Source: UBA830 sp038146925 (GTDB lineage: Bacteria > Pseudomonadota > Alphaproteobacteria > MPNO01 > UBA830). From it: 64,000 bases of DNA. Shown here piece by piece: positions 41,338 to 49,939 of this stretch (position 1 is its first letter; each line of letters opens with the position of its first letter). A program made the translations under genes and the position numbers. The notes under the pieces are model-generated. The model worked only from the letters and a program-made list of their open reading frames with translations. It had not been told where the DNA came from and searched no databases. The DNA lies in contig JAYQSP010000008.1 in assembly GCA_038146925.1 (NCBI GenBank), positions 124,001-188,000 of the forward strand, in the 5' to 3' direction.

Positions 41338-42021
41338 TTAGCCCTCGGTCTTTTCGGGATCTTCTTCGCTCGGTGCAGCATCCCCGGCCCCGGTCTCTTC
41401 CGCGGGCGCATCGGCTTCCGGTGCGGCATCGTCTTCGCTGACTGACAGTTCCTCCGCACCCGGCGCCGCGCCTTCTTCGAAGACGGCCTCGACCTCGACG
41501 GCGTCGTCTTCTTCAATGTCGACGACATCGCCATCGCGATTGATCCGTTCGCCGCGCGCCTGCATCTCGGCTTCTTCCTGGGTCCGTGCCACGTTCGCGA
41601 TCACTTCCACCGAAACTTCGGGGTGAAGGTCAACGCGAACAGGGTGCATGCCGACGGTCTTGATCGGCTGGTCCAGCTTGATCTGACGGCGATCGGCGGT
41701 GACACCGGCTTCCGTGATGCCGGACGCGATGTCGCGTGGCGTGACCGATCCGTAGAGCTGGTCGCTGTCGCTCGCCTGGCGGACGATGATGACGGTCATG
41801 CCGTCCATGTCCCTGGCGACGCGTTCGGCTTCCTCGCGGTGTTTCAGGTTCTCCGCTTCCAGCTGCGCGCGCTGCTGGTCGAACACCGCACGATTGGCTT
41901 CGGTCGCCCGCAGCGCTTTCTTGCGCGGCAGCAGATAGTTCCGGGCGAAGCCGGGTTTGACGGCGACCACGTCGCCCATCTGTCCCAGTTTTTCGATTCG
42001 TTCGAGCAGTATCACGTCCAT
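41338..42021 (-). CDS. rplI: 50S ribosomal protein L9
   Basis: 227 residues from the ATG at 42021, which overlaps the DUF2232 stop by 1 bp. The first 50 residues (MDVILLERIEKLGQMGDVVA, then VKPGFARNYLLPRKKAL) are the L9 N-terminal domain; a linker helix and the C-terminal domain (IIVRQASDSDQLYGSVTPRD) follow. About 75 extra residues at the end are highly acidic and Ala/Glu-rich (EDDAVEVEAVFEEGA, TGAGDAAPSEEDPEKTEG), so the protein is much longer than the usual 150. It ends the rpsF-rpsR-DUF2232-rplI operon. Confidence 0.96.
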   Translation of the reverse strand: MDVILLERIEKLGQMGDVVAVKPGFARNYLLPRKKALRATEANRAVFDQQRAQLEAENLKHREEAERVARDMDGMTVIIVRQASDSDQLYGSVTPRDIASGITEAGVTADRRQIKLDQPIKTVGMHPVRVDLHPEVSVEVIANVARTQEEAEMQARGERINRDGDVVDIEEDDAVEVEAVFEEGAAPGAEELSVSEDDAAPEADAPAEETGAGDAAPSEEDPEKTEG

Positions 42022-42959
42022 TATTCGTTTCCCTTGTTCGAGCGCCGCGCCTTCGCACGATCGCGAAGTCGCAGCCAGAATTCCAACACGCCCAGCACGG
42101 CGACGAACGCCGCGGGCCAAAGCGCCAAAATAAGAAATAGGTAGACGCCAGCAAGTGCGAGCGGGCGTCCGGGCCAAGCGGCGGAGATACTATGCAGAAC
42201 TGCCAGTCCGATAAAGAAAAAAGGTATGCTGGCGATCAACAATATGTTGAAGCCGAAAAACCCCGGTTCTCCGCCGAAAATCGCCAGAATCACGCCTAAA
42301 ACGACGATCCCGGCCGGCCAGACCGGCATTTCGATATCCGAATATACCGGTTTCGGGCGGATATTATTGTCCGTGGCAACCAGAAAACGCTGCGCCAGCA
42401 CGCAGTTGATAATGTTCATCAGTATCCAGGATGCGGCGGCGACACCCGGGAACATCCGGGCCATCGTCGCCGTCATCGCGTCGACGGCTGCCTGATCGGT
42501 CTGGGCAAATCCGGACAGGATCGATTTCAGATAGGTCTCGATCGCGCCGCGTATGCCGCCGTCGCCCTGCATGAAGACGACGTAGGCCACGACAAAGGCG
42601 GCGATGCCGAGCAGAGACAGCCAGACGAGGATTCGTCCCAAGGGATACCAGACAACATTGCCTTGCTCGTCCGTCCGGTTCTGGAGCGCGAAATGGACCA
42701 CCATAAGAATCGGCAGAGCCGAGGTGATGATGAAGAGGCTCAGCGCGCCGACGCCCGGCGAAAAGAGTGCGACCAGAATTGCCGCAAAGGCTGCGGCCAC
42801 CGCCGCCTGCGTCACGCCGAAGGCCAGTCCGGTCGCGGCCAGCGGAAGCTGAGCGAAATAGGCCAGCAGGAAAGCGCCGGGCGAGCCCAGCGTGACGGAA
42901 AGGTGGAGGATGGCGGACACAACGCCCGCACCCAGTGGAATGAGCAGGGCGTTGCGCAT
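42021..42959 (-). CDS. DUF2232 family membrane protein (YybS-like)
   Basis: 312 residues with about eight membrane helices (ALLIPLGAGVVSAILHLSVT, LPLAATGLAFGVTQAAVAAA, ASWILMNIINCVLAQRFLVA). The position between rpsR and rplI and the topology match the DUF2232/YybS proteins common in alphaproteobacteria and Firmicutes, whose function is not established. It overlaps rplI by 1 bp and follows rpsR by 28 bp. Confidence 0.88.
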   Translation of the reverse strand: MRNALLIPLGAGVVSAILHLSVTLGSPGAFLLAYFAQLPLAATGLAFGVTQAAVAAAFAAILVALFSPGVGALSLFIITSALPILMVVHFALQNRTDEQGNVVWYPLGRILVWLSLLGIAAFVVAYVVFMQGDGGIRGAIETYLKSILSGFAQTDQAAVDAMTATMARMFPGVAAASWILMNIINCVLAQRFLVATDNNIRPKPVYSDIEMPVWPAGIVVLGVILAIFGGEPGFFGFNILLIASIPFFFIGLAVLHSISAAWPGRPLALAGVYLFLILALWPAAFVAVLGVLEFWLRLRDRAKARRSNKGNE

Positions 42960-42987
42960 TCAGTCCCGCCCGCCGGCTAGCGGCGTA

Positions 42988-43215
42988 TCAGTTGATGATG
43001 AAAGGCATCAGGGCGAGGTTGCGGGCGCGTTTGATCGCGGTCGCGAGCTCGCGCTGCTTCTTGGCCGATACCGCGGTGATGCGGCTGGGCACGATCTTGC
43101 CGCGTTCCGACGTGAAACGCTGTAGCAGCTTGACGTTTTTGTAGTCGATCTTCGGCGCGTTCTCGCCGGAAAACGGGCAGCTCTTGGGCCGCCGGAAAAA
43201 GGGTCGCCGGCTCAT
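42988..43215 (-). CDS. rpsR: 30S ribosomal protein S18
   Basis: 75 residues. RRPKSCPFSGENAPKIDYKN and LLQRFTSERGKIVPSRITAV are the S18 core, including the Cys present in non-zinc-depleted forms. It overlaps the end of rpsF by 4 bp (ATGA), consistent with coupled synthesis of the S6:S18 heterodimer. The family length is 75 to 80 residues. Confidence 0.97.
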   Translation of the reverse strand: MSRRPFFRRPKSCPFSGENAPKIDYKNVKLLQRFTSERGKIVPSRITAVSAKKQRELATAIKRARNLALMPFIIN

Positions 43216-43667
43216 TCTTCCGTTTCCTTATCGTCCGTGGCGGGCGTTTCGGCCGCCGTTTCTTTCTTTTCGGCTTCCGGAGCCGCCGCGCGTTCTTCTT
43301 GACGCTTGTCGCCGTCACGCCCGCGCCCGCGATCGTCGCGGCTGCTTTTGTTCTGCATCATGACCGACGGGCCTTCTTCATGCTCGTCGACGCGGATGCT
43401 CATATAGCGCAGGACGTCTTCGTTGAGGCGCATGTTGCGTTCCATCTCGGCCAGGGCGGCCGGGGGCGCATCGATGTTCATCAGCGAATAGTGGCCCTTC
43501 CGGTTCTTTTTGATCCGGTAGGCGAGCGATTTCAGGCCCCAGTATTCGTCCTTGGTGACCTTGCCGCCATTGTCTTCGAGAATCTTCGTCCAGTCCGCCG
43601 TGAGGGCTTCGACCTGGGTCGCAGAAATATCCGGGCGTGCGATATACACGCTTTCGTATAGAGGCAC
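43212..43667 (-). CDS. rpsF: 30S ribosomal protein S6
   Basis: 151 residues with a GTG start at 43667, chosen because AGGAG lies seven bases upstream and the family starts with this LYESVYIARPD strand; the longer open frame upstream is leader sequence. The S6 fold covers the first about 100 residues (YWGLKSLAYRIKKNRKGHYS, RYMSIRVDEHEEGPS). A charged tail of about 50 residues (DRGRGRDGDKRQEERAAAPE) follows, longer than in E. coli. It heads the rpsF-rpsR-DUF2232-rplI operon. Confidence 0.96.
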   Translation of the reverse strand: MPLYESVYIARPDISATQVEALTADWTKILEDNGGKVTKDEYWGLKSLAYRIKKNRKGHYSLMNIDAPPAALAEMERNMRLNEDVLRYMSIRVDEHEEGPSVMMQNKSSRDDRGRGRDGDKRQEERAAAPEAEKKETAAETPATDDKETEE

Positions 43668-43688
43668 CTTGTTACTCCTGGTTGGCAT

Positions 43689-43709
43689 CCGGCGCGTCGC
43701 CGCGTCCGG
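43689..43709 (-). promoter_or_regulatory. Hairpin in the rpsF leader, candidate S6:S18 autoregulatory site
   Basis: On the minus strand, CCGG-A-CGCG-GCGA-CGCG-CCGG forms an 8-bp stem with a bulged A and a GNRA-type GCGA loop, flanked on both sides by GATGCC/GGATGC. It lies 22 bp upstream of the GTG of rpsF. The known S6:S18 leader is a hairpin with a CCG element bound by the S6:S18 complex; the CCG here could serve. Not certain. Confidence 0.4.
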
Positions 43710-43801
43710 CATCCTTTTTCGGCAGGCTTTCTTTCCCGGATCCTCGCGATAAACGCGTCGAACTCCGGCAAAAAACAACGTGCCGCGCTATGAGGCGCCG
43801 G

Positions 43802-43829
43802 AATATACACATTTGACGGGCACACGCAA
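43802..43829 (-). promoter_or_regulatory. Sigma-70-type promoter of the rpsF operon
   Basis: Minus strand: TTGCGT (43824-43829) and TATATT (43802-43807) separated by 16 bp. The start point would be near 43795, giving a leader of about 130 nt that contains the hairpin at 43689-43709. Confidence 0.5.
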
Positions 43830-43932
43830 GCGATCCTCGCATGATTCGCGCCACTATCTTGACTCGCGTTTTCCACCCTATATGACTGCCGAAACCGGCC
43901 CGAACCGGGCGAAAAATGGCGGGATGAGACAA

Positions 43933-44874
43933 ATGACGCGTGCATTCGTGTTTCCGGGACAGGGGTCCCAGGCGGTCGGCATGGGCCAGGAACTTGCGGC
44001 GGCGTTCCCGATCGCGCGCGAAACCCTGGAAGAAGTCGACGATGCTCTGGGGCAAAATCTGACCCGGCTGATGGCGGAAGGGCCCGCCGAAGATCTGACG
44101 CTGACCGAAAACGCCCAACCGGCGTTGATGGCGGTCAGCATCGCCGTTCTGCGGGTTCTGGAAATGGAAGGCGGTGTCGAGATCGACAAAGCCTGTGCGT
44201 TTGTGGCGGGTCATTCGCTGGGCGAGTACTCGGCGCTGGCAGCAGCCCGGACATTCGGGCTGGCGGACACGGCGCGGCTGCTAAAAATACGTGGCCAGGC
44301 CATGCAGAAGGCGGTCCCGGTCGGCGAGGGCGGGATGGCAGCCCTTCTGGGCGCGGAACTCGATCAGGCGCGGGAAATCGCCGATGCGGCGGCCGAAGGT
44401 GAGGTCTGCGCGCCGGCCAACGACAACGCCCCGGGACAGGTGGTGCTGTCCGGCGCCATGGGCGCGATCGAGCGCGCAATAAACATCGCCGGGGAGAGGG
44501 GCATCCGGCGCAGCGTCAAATTGCCGGTCAGCGCGCCGTTCCACTGTGCGATGATGGCACCCGCGGCGGATGTGATGGAGAAAGCGCTTGGCGAAGTCGA
44601 GATCGTCCGTCCGCTGGTGCCCGTGGTGGCGAACGTGACCGCGGCGCCTGCCGAAAATCCCGACGATATCTGCTCGCTTCTGGTCGAACAGGTGACGTCG
44701 ATGGTGCGCTGGCGCGAGAGCGTACTGGCGATGCGCGACGCCGGCGTCGATACGCTGGTCGAACTCGGCGCCGGCAAGGTGCTGTCGGGCCTGACCAAGC
44801 GGATTGATCGCGATCTGATGTCCCTGAACGCAGAAACGCCGGACGACATCGACACCGTCCTCAAAACCTTCTAG
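43933..44874 (+). CDS. fabD: Malonyl-CoA:ACP transacylase
   Basis: 313 residues from the ATG at 43933; an ATG three codons upstream is also open. The nucleophile Ser95 in GHSLGEYSA, FVFPGQGSQAVGMG at the N-terminus, the Arg in KIRGQAMQKAV and the catalytic His in VSAPFHCAMM (about residue 203) define FabD. It loads malonate onto ACP in the cytoplasm for fatty acid elongation. It starts the fabD-fabG-acpP-fabF-mltG-yicC-gmk block, divergent from rpsF. Confidence 0.97.
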   Translation: MTRAFVFPGQGSQAVGMGQELAAAFPIARETLEEVDDALGQNLTRLMAEGPAEDLTLTENAQPALMAVSIAVLRVLEMEGGVEIDKACAFVAGHSLGEYSALAAARTFGLADTARLLKIRGQAMQKAVPVGEGGMAALLGAELDQAREIADAAAEGEVCAPANDNAPGQVVLSGAMGAIERAINIAGERGIRRSVKLPVSAPFHCAMMAPAADVMEKALGEVEIVRPLVPVVANVTAAPAENPDDICSLLVEQVTSMVRWRESVLAMRDAGVDTLVELGAGKVLSGLTKRIDRDLMSLNAETPDDIDTVLKTF

Positions 44875-44883
44875 GAGCGCGAA

Positions 44884-45621
44884 ATGTTTGATCTATCGGG
44901 CAAAAAGGCACTGGTCACCGGTGCCTCGGGCGGGATAGGCGGCGCCATCGCGACGGCGCTGCATGCCAAAGGCGCGACCGTCGCCCTGGCCGGACGCAAC
45001 AGGGATGCGCTGGACAAGCTGGCAGGTGAGCTGGGCGAGCGAACGCATGTCATCACCGGCGATCTCGGGGACAAGGAATCGGCGGATGCGATGCTTGCAG
45101 CCGCTGCCGAGGCAATGGGCGGTGTCGACATACTGGTGAACAATGCCGGACTGACCCGCGACAACCTCGCCATGCGGATCAAGGACGAAGACTGGCAGGA
45201 CGTTATCGACGTCAACCTGACAGCGAGCTTCCGCCTGTCCCGCGGGGTTCTGCGCGGCATGATGAAGGCGCGCTGGGGCCGGATCATCAATATCACCTCG
45301 ATCGTTGGCGTGACCGGCAATCCCGGACAGGCCAATTATGCGGCGTCCAAAGCCGGCATCATCGGCATGTCGAAGGCGCTGGCCGGCGAAGTGGCGACCC
45401 GCGGGATCACGGTAAATTGCATCGCGCCGGGATTTATCGCGACGGCCATGACCGAATCACTGGGCGAGGAACAACACGCCAGACTGACCGAGGCAGTACC
45501 CGCCGGCCGGCTGGGAACCCCGGAAGACGTGGCTGCCTGCGCGGTATTTCTGGCTTCCGACGAAGCCGCGTATGTCACCGGTCAAACCTTGCATGTAAAT
45601 GGCGGAATGGCCATGATATAG
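44884..45621 (+). CDS. fabG: 3-oxoacyl-ACP reductase
   Basis: 245 residues, 9 bp after fabD. Classical SDR features: TGASGGIG for NADP binding, NNAG, and the catalytic set Ser139, Tyr152 and Lys156 (ITSIVGVTGNPGQANYAASK). The end, VTGQTLHVNGGMAMI, is typical of FabG. It reduces the beta-keto group of acyl-ACP in the fatty acid cycle. Confidence 0.97.
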   Translation: MFDLSGKKALVTGASGGIGGAIATALHAKGATVALAGRNRDALDKLAGELGERTHVITGDLGDKESADAMLAAAAEAMGGVDILVNNAGLTRDNLAMRIKDEDWQDVIDVNLTASFRLSRGVLRGMMKARWGRIINITSIVGVTGNPGQANYAASKAGIIGMSKALAGEVATRGITVNCIAPGFIATAMTESLGEEQHARLTEAVPAGRLGTPEDVAACAVFLASDEAAYVTGQTLHVNGGMAMI

Positions 45622-45626
45622 AGCGC

Positions 45627-45644
45627 TGGGGAAAAGCTTCCCCA
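45627..45644. other. Perfect hairpin between fabG and acpP
   Basis: TGGGGAA-AAGC-TTCCCCA forms a 7-bp perfect stem with a 4-base loop just after the fabG stop. There is no T run, so it is not a standard terminator. It may stabilise upstream mRNA or mark a processing site that lets acpP be expressed more highly (inference). Confidence 0.4.
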
Positions 45645-45747
45645 TCTAGTGTCACGACCGGAAAATGTTGACTCCGGGCGAGGAGAAAACCAAACCAGAC
45701 ACCGGCCCGCCGTTCGCTCGGACGCCGGTAAATTCCAGGGAAAAAAA

Positions 45748-45984
45748 ATGAGTGATACCGCAGACCGGGTGAAAAAGATCGTCGTCGAACATCTTGGCGT
45801 GGATGATGGCAAAGTGACCGAAAACGCCAGCTTTATTGACGATCTGGGGGCGGACAGCCTTGATACGGTCGAACTCGTCATGGCGTTCGAAGAGGAATTC
45901 GGTTGCGAAATCCCGGACGACGCCGCTGAAAAAATCCTGACAGTCAAGGACGCGATTGCGTTTATCGACGAGAATGCCGGCTGA
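45748..45984 (+). CDS. acpP: Acyl carrier protein
   Basis: 78 residues from the ATG at 45748, with AGGG upstream. The phosphopantetheine site Ser37 lies in LGADSLDTVEL; the acidic four-helix bundle (VVEHLGVDDGKVTENASFID) is complete. It carries growing acyl chains for FabD, FabG and FabF, encoded on either side. The protein is strongly acidic, as usual. Confidence 0.98.
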   Translation: MSDTADRVKKIVVEHLGVDDGKVTENASFIDDLGADSLDTVELVMAFEEEFGCEIPDDAAEKILTVKDAIAFIDENAG

Positions 45985-46041
45985 TTTCCGGTACTCTCCG
46001 CGGGCGCGCCTGCGGCGGAAACTTCCAGCAAGCGTGAAAGC

Positions 46042-47316
46042 ATGACTATGGACTTGAGACGCGTCGTCGTTACCGGTGTCGGTGCTGTAACCCCGCTGGG
46101 TGCCGGTGTCGATTATGTGTGGGACCGGTTGTTGAAGAGCGAATCCGGCGCCGCCGGCATTCAGTCTTTCGATACCGACGATCTGTCGGTCAAGATCGCC
46201 TGTCAGGTGCCTGTCGGCGACGGCGCCGGCGGCGCGTTCAATCCCGACGATCATGTATCGCCGAAAGACCAGCGCAAGATGGACCAGTTCATCATTTTCG
46301 CGCTGGGCGCGGCGGCGGAAGCGATCGAGGATTCGGGCTGGACGCTCGACAGCGACGAGGACGCGTACCGGACCGGTGTCATGATCGGCTCCGGGATCGG
46401 CGGTCTCGAGACGATTGCCGAGGCGGCTCTTCTGATGAAGGAGAAAGGCCCCAGGCGGATTTCGCCTTTCTTTATCCCGTCCAGCCTGATCAATCTGGCG
46501 TCAGGCCAGGTGTCGATCAAATACGGGTACAAGGGGCCCAACCATGCGCCGGTGACGGCGTGCTCGACCGGCGCGCACGCCATCGGCGACGCATCCCGCC
46601 TGATCGGGTTCGGCGACGCCGACGTGATGATCGCCGGCGGCGCAGAAGCGGCGATCTGCCGACTGGGGATCGCCGGATTCGCAGCTGCACGGGCGTTGTC
46701 GTCAAACTTCAACGACGAACCGACGCGGGCTTCCCGTCCGTGGGACAAGGATCGCGACGGTTTCGTGATGGGCGAAGGTGCCGGCGTCGTCGTGCTGGAA
46801 GAATACGAGCATGCCAAGGCGCGCGGGGCGAAAATCTACGCCGAGGTGGCGGGATACGGCCTGTCGGGCGACGCCTACCACATCACTTCGCCGCCGGAAG
46901 ACGGCAATGGCGGATATCGCGCAATGCAGTCCGCTTTGCGCAACGCCCGGATGAACGTCGAGGATGTCGACTACATCAACGCCCATGGAACCTCGACGCC
47001 GGTCGGCGACGAGATCGAGCTCGGGGCGGTTAAACGGCTGTTCGGCGATCACGCCTACAATTTGTCCATGTCGTCTACCAAGTCGGCGATCGGACACCTG
47101 CTGGGTGCAGCCGGCGCGGTCGAGGCGATCTTTTCGGTCAAGGCGATCGAGAACGGCATCGCGCCGCCGACATTGAATCTCGAAAATCCGTCCGAGGGCT
47201 GCGACATCGATCTGGTCGCGAACGAGGCGAAAGAGCGCCCCATCGAGACCGCGCTGTCTAATTCGTTCGGTTTCGGCGGCACAAACGCCTCGGTCGTGTT
47301 CAAACGGGCTTCCTGA
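46042..47316 (+). CDS. fabF: 3-oxoacyl-ACP synthase II
   Basis: 424 residues. The active-site Cys174 (VTACSTGAHAIGD) with two His residues (NAHGTSTPVGD near 314 and SAIGHLLGAAGA near 351) is the KAS II triad. It condenses malonyl-ACP with acyl-ACP. The ATG at 46042 is two codons upstream of another ATG; both are possible. It follows acpP by 57 bp and precedes mltG by 6 bp. Confidence 0.97.
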   Translation: MTMDLRRVVVTGVGAVTPLGAGVDYVWDRLLKSESGAAGIQSFDTDDLSVKIACQVPVGDGAGGAFNPDDHVSPKDQRKMDQFIIFALGAAAEAIEDSGWTLDSDEDAYRTGVMIGSGIGGLETIAEAALLMKEKGPRRISPFFIPSSLINLASGQVSIKYGYKGPNHAPVTACSTGAHAIGDASRLIGFGDADVMIAGGAEAAICRLGIAGFAAARALSSNFNDEPTRASRPWDKDRDGFVMGEGAGVVVLEEYEHAKARGAKIYAEVAGYGLSGDAYHITSPPEDGNGGYRAMQSALRNARMNVEDVDYINAHGTSTPVGDEIELGAVKRLFGDHAYNLSMSSTKSAIGHLLGAAGAVEAIFSVKAIENGIAPPTLNLENPSEGCDIDLVANEAKERPIETALSNSFGFGGTNASVVFKRAS

Positions 47317-47322
47317 TTCGAC

Positions 47323-48309
47323 ATGCGGCGGTTCGCCGTCCGCTTCCTGGCCGTGCTGATGTCGGTGACGGTCGTCGTGATCGGTGGGGGCGTTATCTGG
47401 GCGTGGGACGCCTATCGCGCGGCAGGGCCGCTGGACAAGGCCGTCACCATCATCATTCCCAAGGGCGCCGGCGTGCAGGATATCGCGGATCAGCTCGCCT
47501 CTGCCGGTGCGATCGATAACGAACATCTGTTCGTGCTGGGCGCGCGGTACACCGAGACCGCCAGGCGCATGCGGGCCGGCGAATTCGCGCTCTCACCCGG
47601 GATGAGCATGCGGGCGATCGCCGATCATCTTGTCAACGGCGAGACGGTCAAGCGCCGGCTGACGATCCCGGAAGGTCTGTTGACGGAGGAGGTAATTGCG
47701 CTGGTTGCCGGCGCCGACGGTCTGGTCGGCGACGTCCCCGTCGCGCGTCCCGACGGTATCTATCTCCCTGAAACCTACTTTTTCAGCTACGGCGATTCAC
47801 GGGCCTCCATCCTGCGCCGAATGGAACTGGCAATGAACGAGGCGTTGACCGAGGCCTGGGCGGCACGGGCCGATAAGATTGCCATCTCGTCGCCGCGTGA
47901 GGTTCTTATCCTTGCTTCCATCATCGAACGCGAGACCGGCATCGGCGCCGAACGGGCGCGGGTGTCCGGCGTCTTTCACAACCGGTTGCGGCGCCGCATG
48001 CGCCTGCAGTCCGACCCAACGGTCGCGTATGCCGTGACCGGGGGCGGGCGCCCGCTGGGCCGGGAGCTGACCCGAGCAGATCTCTATATCGATTCAGATT
48101 ACAACACCTATCGTCGGGTCGGTCTGCCGCCGGGACCGATCGCCAATCCCGGCCGCGCGGCGCTGATCGCGGCGGTACGCCCCGCGGATACAAAGGAACT
48201 CTACTTCGTCGCGGACGGCACGGGCGGGCATGCGTTCGCCTATACCCTGCGCGAGCACAACCGAAATGTCGCCAGGTGGCGGCGAATCCAGCGGCAGCGC
48301 ACACAGTGA
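47323..48309 (+). CDS. mltG: Endolytic murein transglycosylase MltG
   Basis: 328 residues. An N-terminal membrane helix (LAVLMSVTVVVIGGGVIWAW) anchors the protein, facing the periplasm. The YceG-like domain includes GIYLPETYFFSYGD and the catalytic Glu202 in LASIIERETGI, with LQSDPTVAYAV and DLYIDSDYNTYRRVGLPPGP downstream. It cuts nascent glycan strands to end their synthesis. Placement after fabF is conserved in alphaproteobacteria. Confidence 0.95.
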   Translation: MRRFAVRFLAVLMSVTVVVIGGGVIWAWDAYRAAGPLDKAVTIIIPKGAGVQDIADQLASAGAIDNEHLFVLGARYTETARRMRAGEFALSPGMSMRAIADHLVNGETVKRRLTIPEGLLTEEVIALVAGADGLVGDVPVARPDGIYLPETYFFSYGDSRASILRRMELAMNEALTEAWAARADKIAISSPREVLILASIIERETGIGAERARVSGVFHNRLRRRMRLQSDPTVAYAVTGGGRPLGRELTRADLYIDSDYNTYRRVGLPPGPIANPGRAALIAAVRPADTKELYFVADGTGGHAFAYTLREHNRNVARWRRIQRQRTQ

Positions 48310-48398
48310 CCGGAACCCGTGGGCGACTTTGATCGTGGAAAATGTTACAACCTGCAAATTCGTGAAACGTCTTGGGCAATAGAGAAAAAGAGGGGCCG

Positions 48399-49283
48399 GT
48401 GACGGTTACGAGCATGACGGGATTTGCCCGTGCGGATGGTGCGGAAGCCGGCTATAGCTGGGTCTGGGAAGTCAAAAGCGTCAATTCCAAGGGGCTGGAT
48501 CTGCGCTTTCGCCTGCCGCACGGTTTCGACCACATCGAGGCTCATGCCCGCAAACGTGCCACTGAAAAATTCGCGCGCGGCAATCTGTCGATCAACTTGG
48601 CCCTGCAGCGGCCCGACAAACCCCCTGCGCTGGAGGTCAATCGTGACGTGCTGGACAAGATGGCGGCGCTGGCAGCGGAATTTCGCGGCAGCCGCGACGC
48701 GGTGAACGTCGAAGCGTTGATGGCGCTGCGTGGCGTGGTCGAGGTTGTCGAGGAAGATTCCGAAGACGAGGAAACGGTGGCTGCCCGAGATGCGGCGGTG
48801 GCCGACAGTCTCGACGCTCTTCTTGATGCGCTCGCGGATGCCCGGCTCGGCGAAGGAGAACGTCTCGCGACCGTGGTCGAGGAACATATCGAAGAAATCG
48901 CCGGTCTGACGTCCGAGGCCGCGGCCCTGGCGGAACTGCAGCCCGAACGCCGCAAGGCGCGCCTTGCCGAACAGCTGGACGAACTGCTGGATGGCGACAA
49001 CCCGGTACCGGAAGAGCGTCTGGCACAGGAACTTGCGCTGATCGTCGCGCGCGGGGATATCCGCGAAGAACTCGACCGGCTGGTGGCGCATGTCGCCGCG
49101 GCGCGCGATCTGATGGCCCAAGGCGGCGCCATTGGCCGTCGGCTCGATTTCCTGTGTCAGGAGTTCAACCGCGAAGCCAATACGCTGTGTTCCAAATCGT
49201 CCGATATGGAACTGACACGGATCGGTCTGGCGCTGAAGGCGGCCATTGAACGGCTGCGCGAACAGATTCAGAATATCGAGTAG
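48399..49283 (+). CDS. yicC: YicC family endoribonuclease-like protein
   Basis: 294 residues with a GTG start at 48399, chosen because GAGG lies five bases upstream and the family begins with the SMTGFAR strand a few residues on. The N-terminal (MTGFARADG, VNSKGLDLRFRLP) and C-terminal (GRRLDFLCQEFNREANTLCS) signatures of YicC are present. E. coli YicC is reported to be an endoribonuclease that takes part in RNA turnover. It is 8 bp upstream of gmk. Confidence 0.93.
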   Translation: MTVTSMTGFARADGAEAGYSWVWEVKSVNSKGLDLRFRLPHGFDHIEAHARKRATEKFARGNLSINLALQRPDKPPALEVNRDVLDKMAALAAEFRGSRDAVNVEALMALRGVVEVVEEDSEDEETVAARDAAVADSLDALLDALADARLGEGERLATVVEEHIEEIAGLTSEAAALAELQPERRKARLAEQLDELLDGDNPVPEERLAQELALIVARGDIREELDRLVAHVAAARDLMAQGGAIGRRLDFLCQEFNREANTLCSKSSDMELTRIGLALKAAIERLREQIQNIE

Positions 49284-49291
49284 GTTTCGGC

Positions 49292-49936
49292 ATGGCGGAG
49301 ATACCGGGAAGGATCGAGCGACGCGGGCTGATGCTTGTGCTGTCGTCGCCGTCGGGTGCCGGAAAGACCACTATTTCTCGCCTGCTGCTGGAACGCGACC
49401 AGGATATTTCCCTGTCGGTGTCGGTGACGACCCGGCCCAAGCGTCCCGGCGAAGTGGACGGGCGCGATTATCACTTCGTCGACCCCACGGAATTCAACCT
49501 GATGCTGAACCGGCGGGAGCTTCTGGAACACGCCAAGGTGTTCGACCATTACTACGGCACTCCCAAGGGCGCGGTGGAAGAGGCCCTGGCCTCCGGCAAA
49601 GACGTATTGTTCGATATCGACTGGCAGGGCGAGCAACAGCTTAAGCAATCGGCGAGAAACGATCTCGCCAGCGTTTTCATCCTGCCGCCGTCGACCGAGG
49701 AACTGGCGCGGCGACTTCAGTCACGGGCACAGGATCCCGCGGATGTCGTCGCCGCACGTATGGCGAAGGCGCCGGATGAAATCAGCCACTGGCCCGAGTA
49801 CGACTACATCATCGTCAATTACGATATCGAGGACAGCGTCGCACAGGTTCAGGCGATACTTGCGGCCGAGCGTCTGAAGCGCGAACGTCAGGTCGGATTG
49901 ACCGATTTCGTCAAACGGCTGCGGGAATGGCAGTAG
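49292..49936 (+). CDS. gmk: Guanylate kinase
   Basis: 214 residues. The P-loop SSPSGAGKTT (18-27), the GMP-binding SVTTRPKRPGEVDGRDYHFV segment and the lid region (RLQSRAQDPADVVAARM) are complete. It phosphorylates GMP to GDP. It ends the fab-mltG-yicC-gmk operon and is convergent with rsmA, with 3 bp between the stops. Confidence 0.97.
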   Translation: MAEIPGRIERRGLMLVLSSPSGAGKTTISRLLLERDQDISLSVSVTTRPKRPGEVDGRDYHFVDPTEFNLMLNRRELLEHAKVFDHYYGTPKGAVEEALASGKDVLFDIDWQGEQQLKQSARNDLASVFILPPSTEELARRLQSRAQDPADVVAARMAKAPDEISHWPEYDYIIVNYDIEDSVAQVQAILAAERLKRERQVGLTDFVKRLREWQ

Positions 49937-49939
49937 CCG

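Noticed and set aside
40205..41341. A Ser/Gly/Ala-rich plus-strand frame opposite the TolA-like/ankyrin gene
   Set aside because: It mirrors the low-complexity spacer of the true gene and has no start signal.
45627..45644. Hairpin after fabG as a rho-independent terminator
   Set aside because: No T run follows, and acpP downstream belongs to the same conserved operon. Kept only as an unexplained hairpin.
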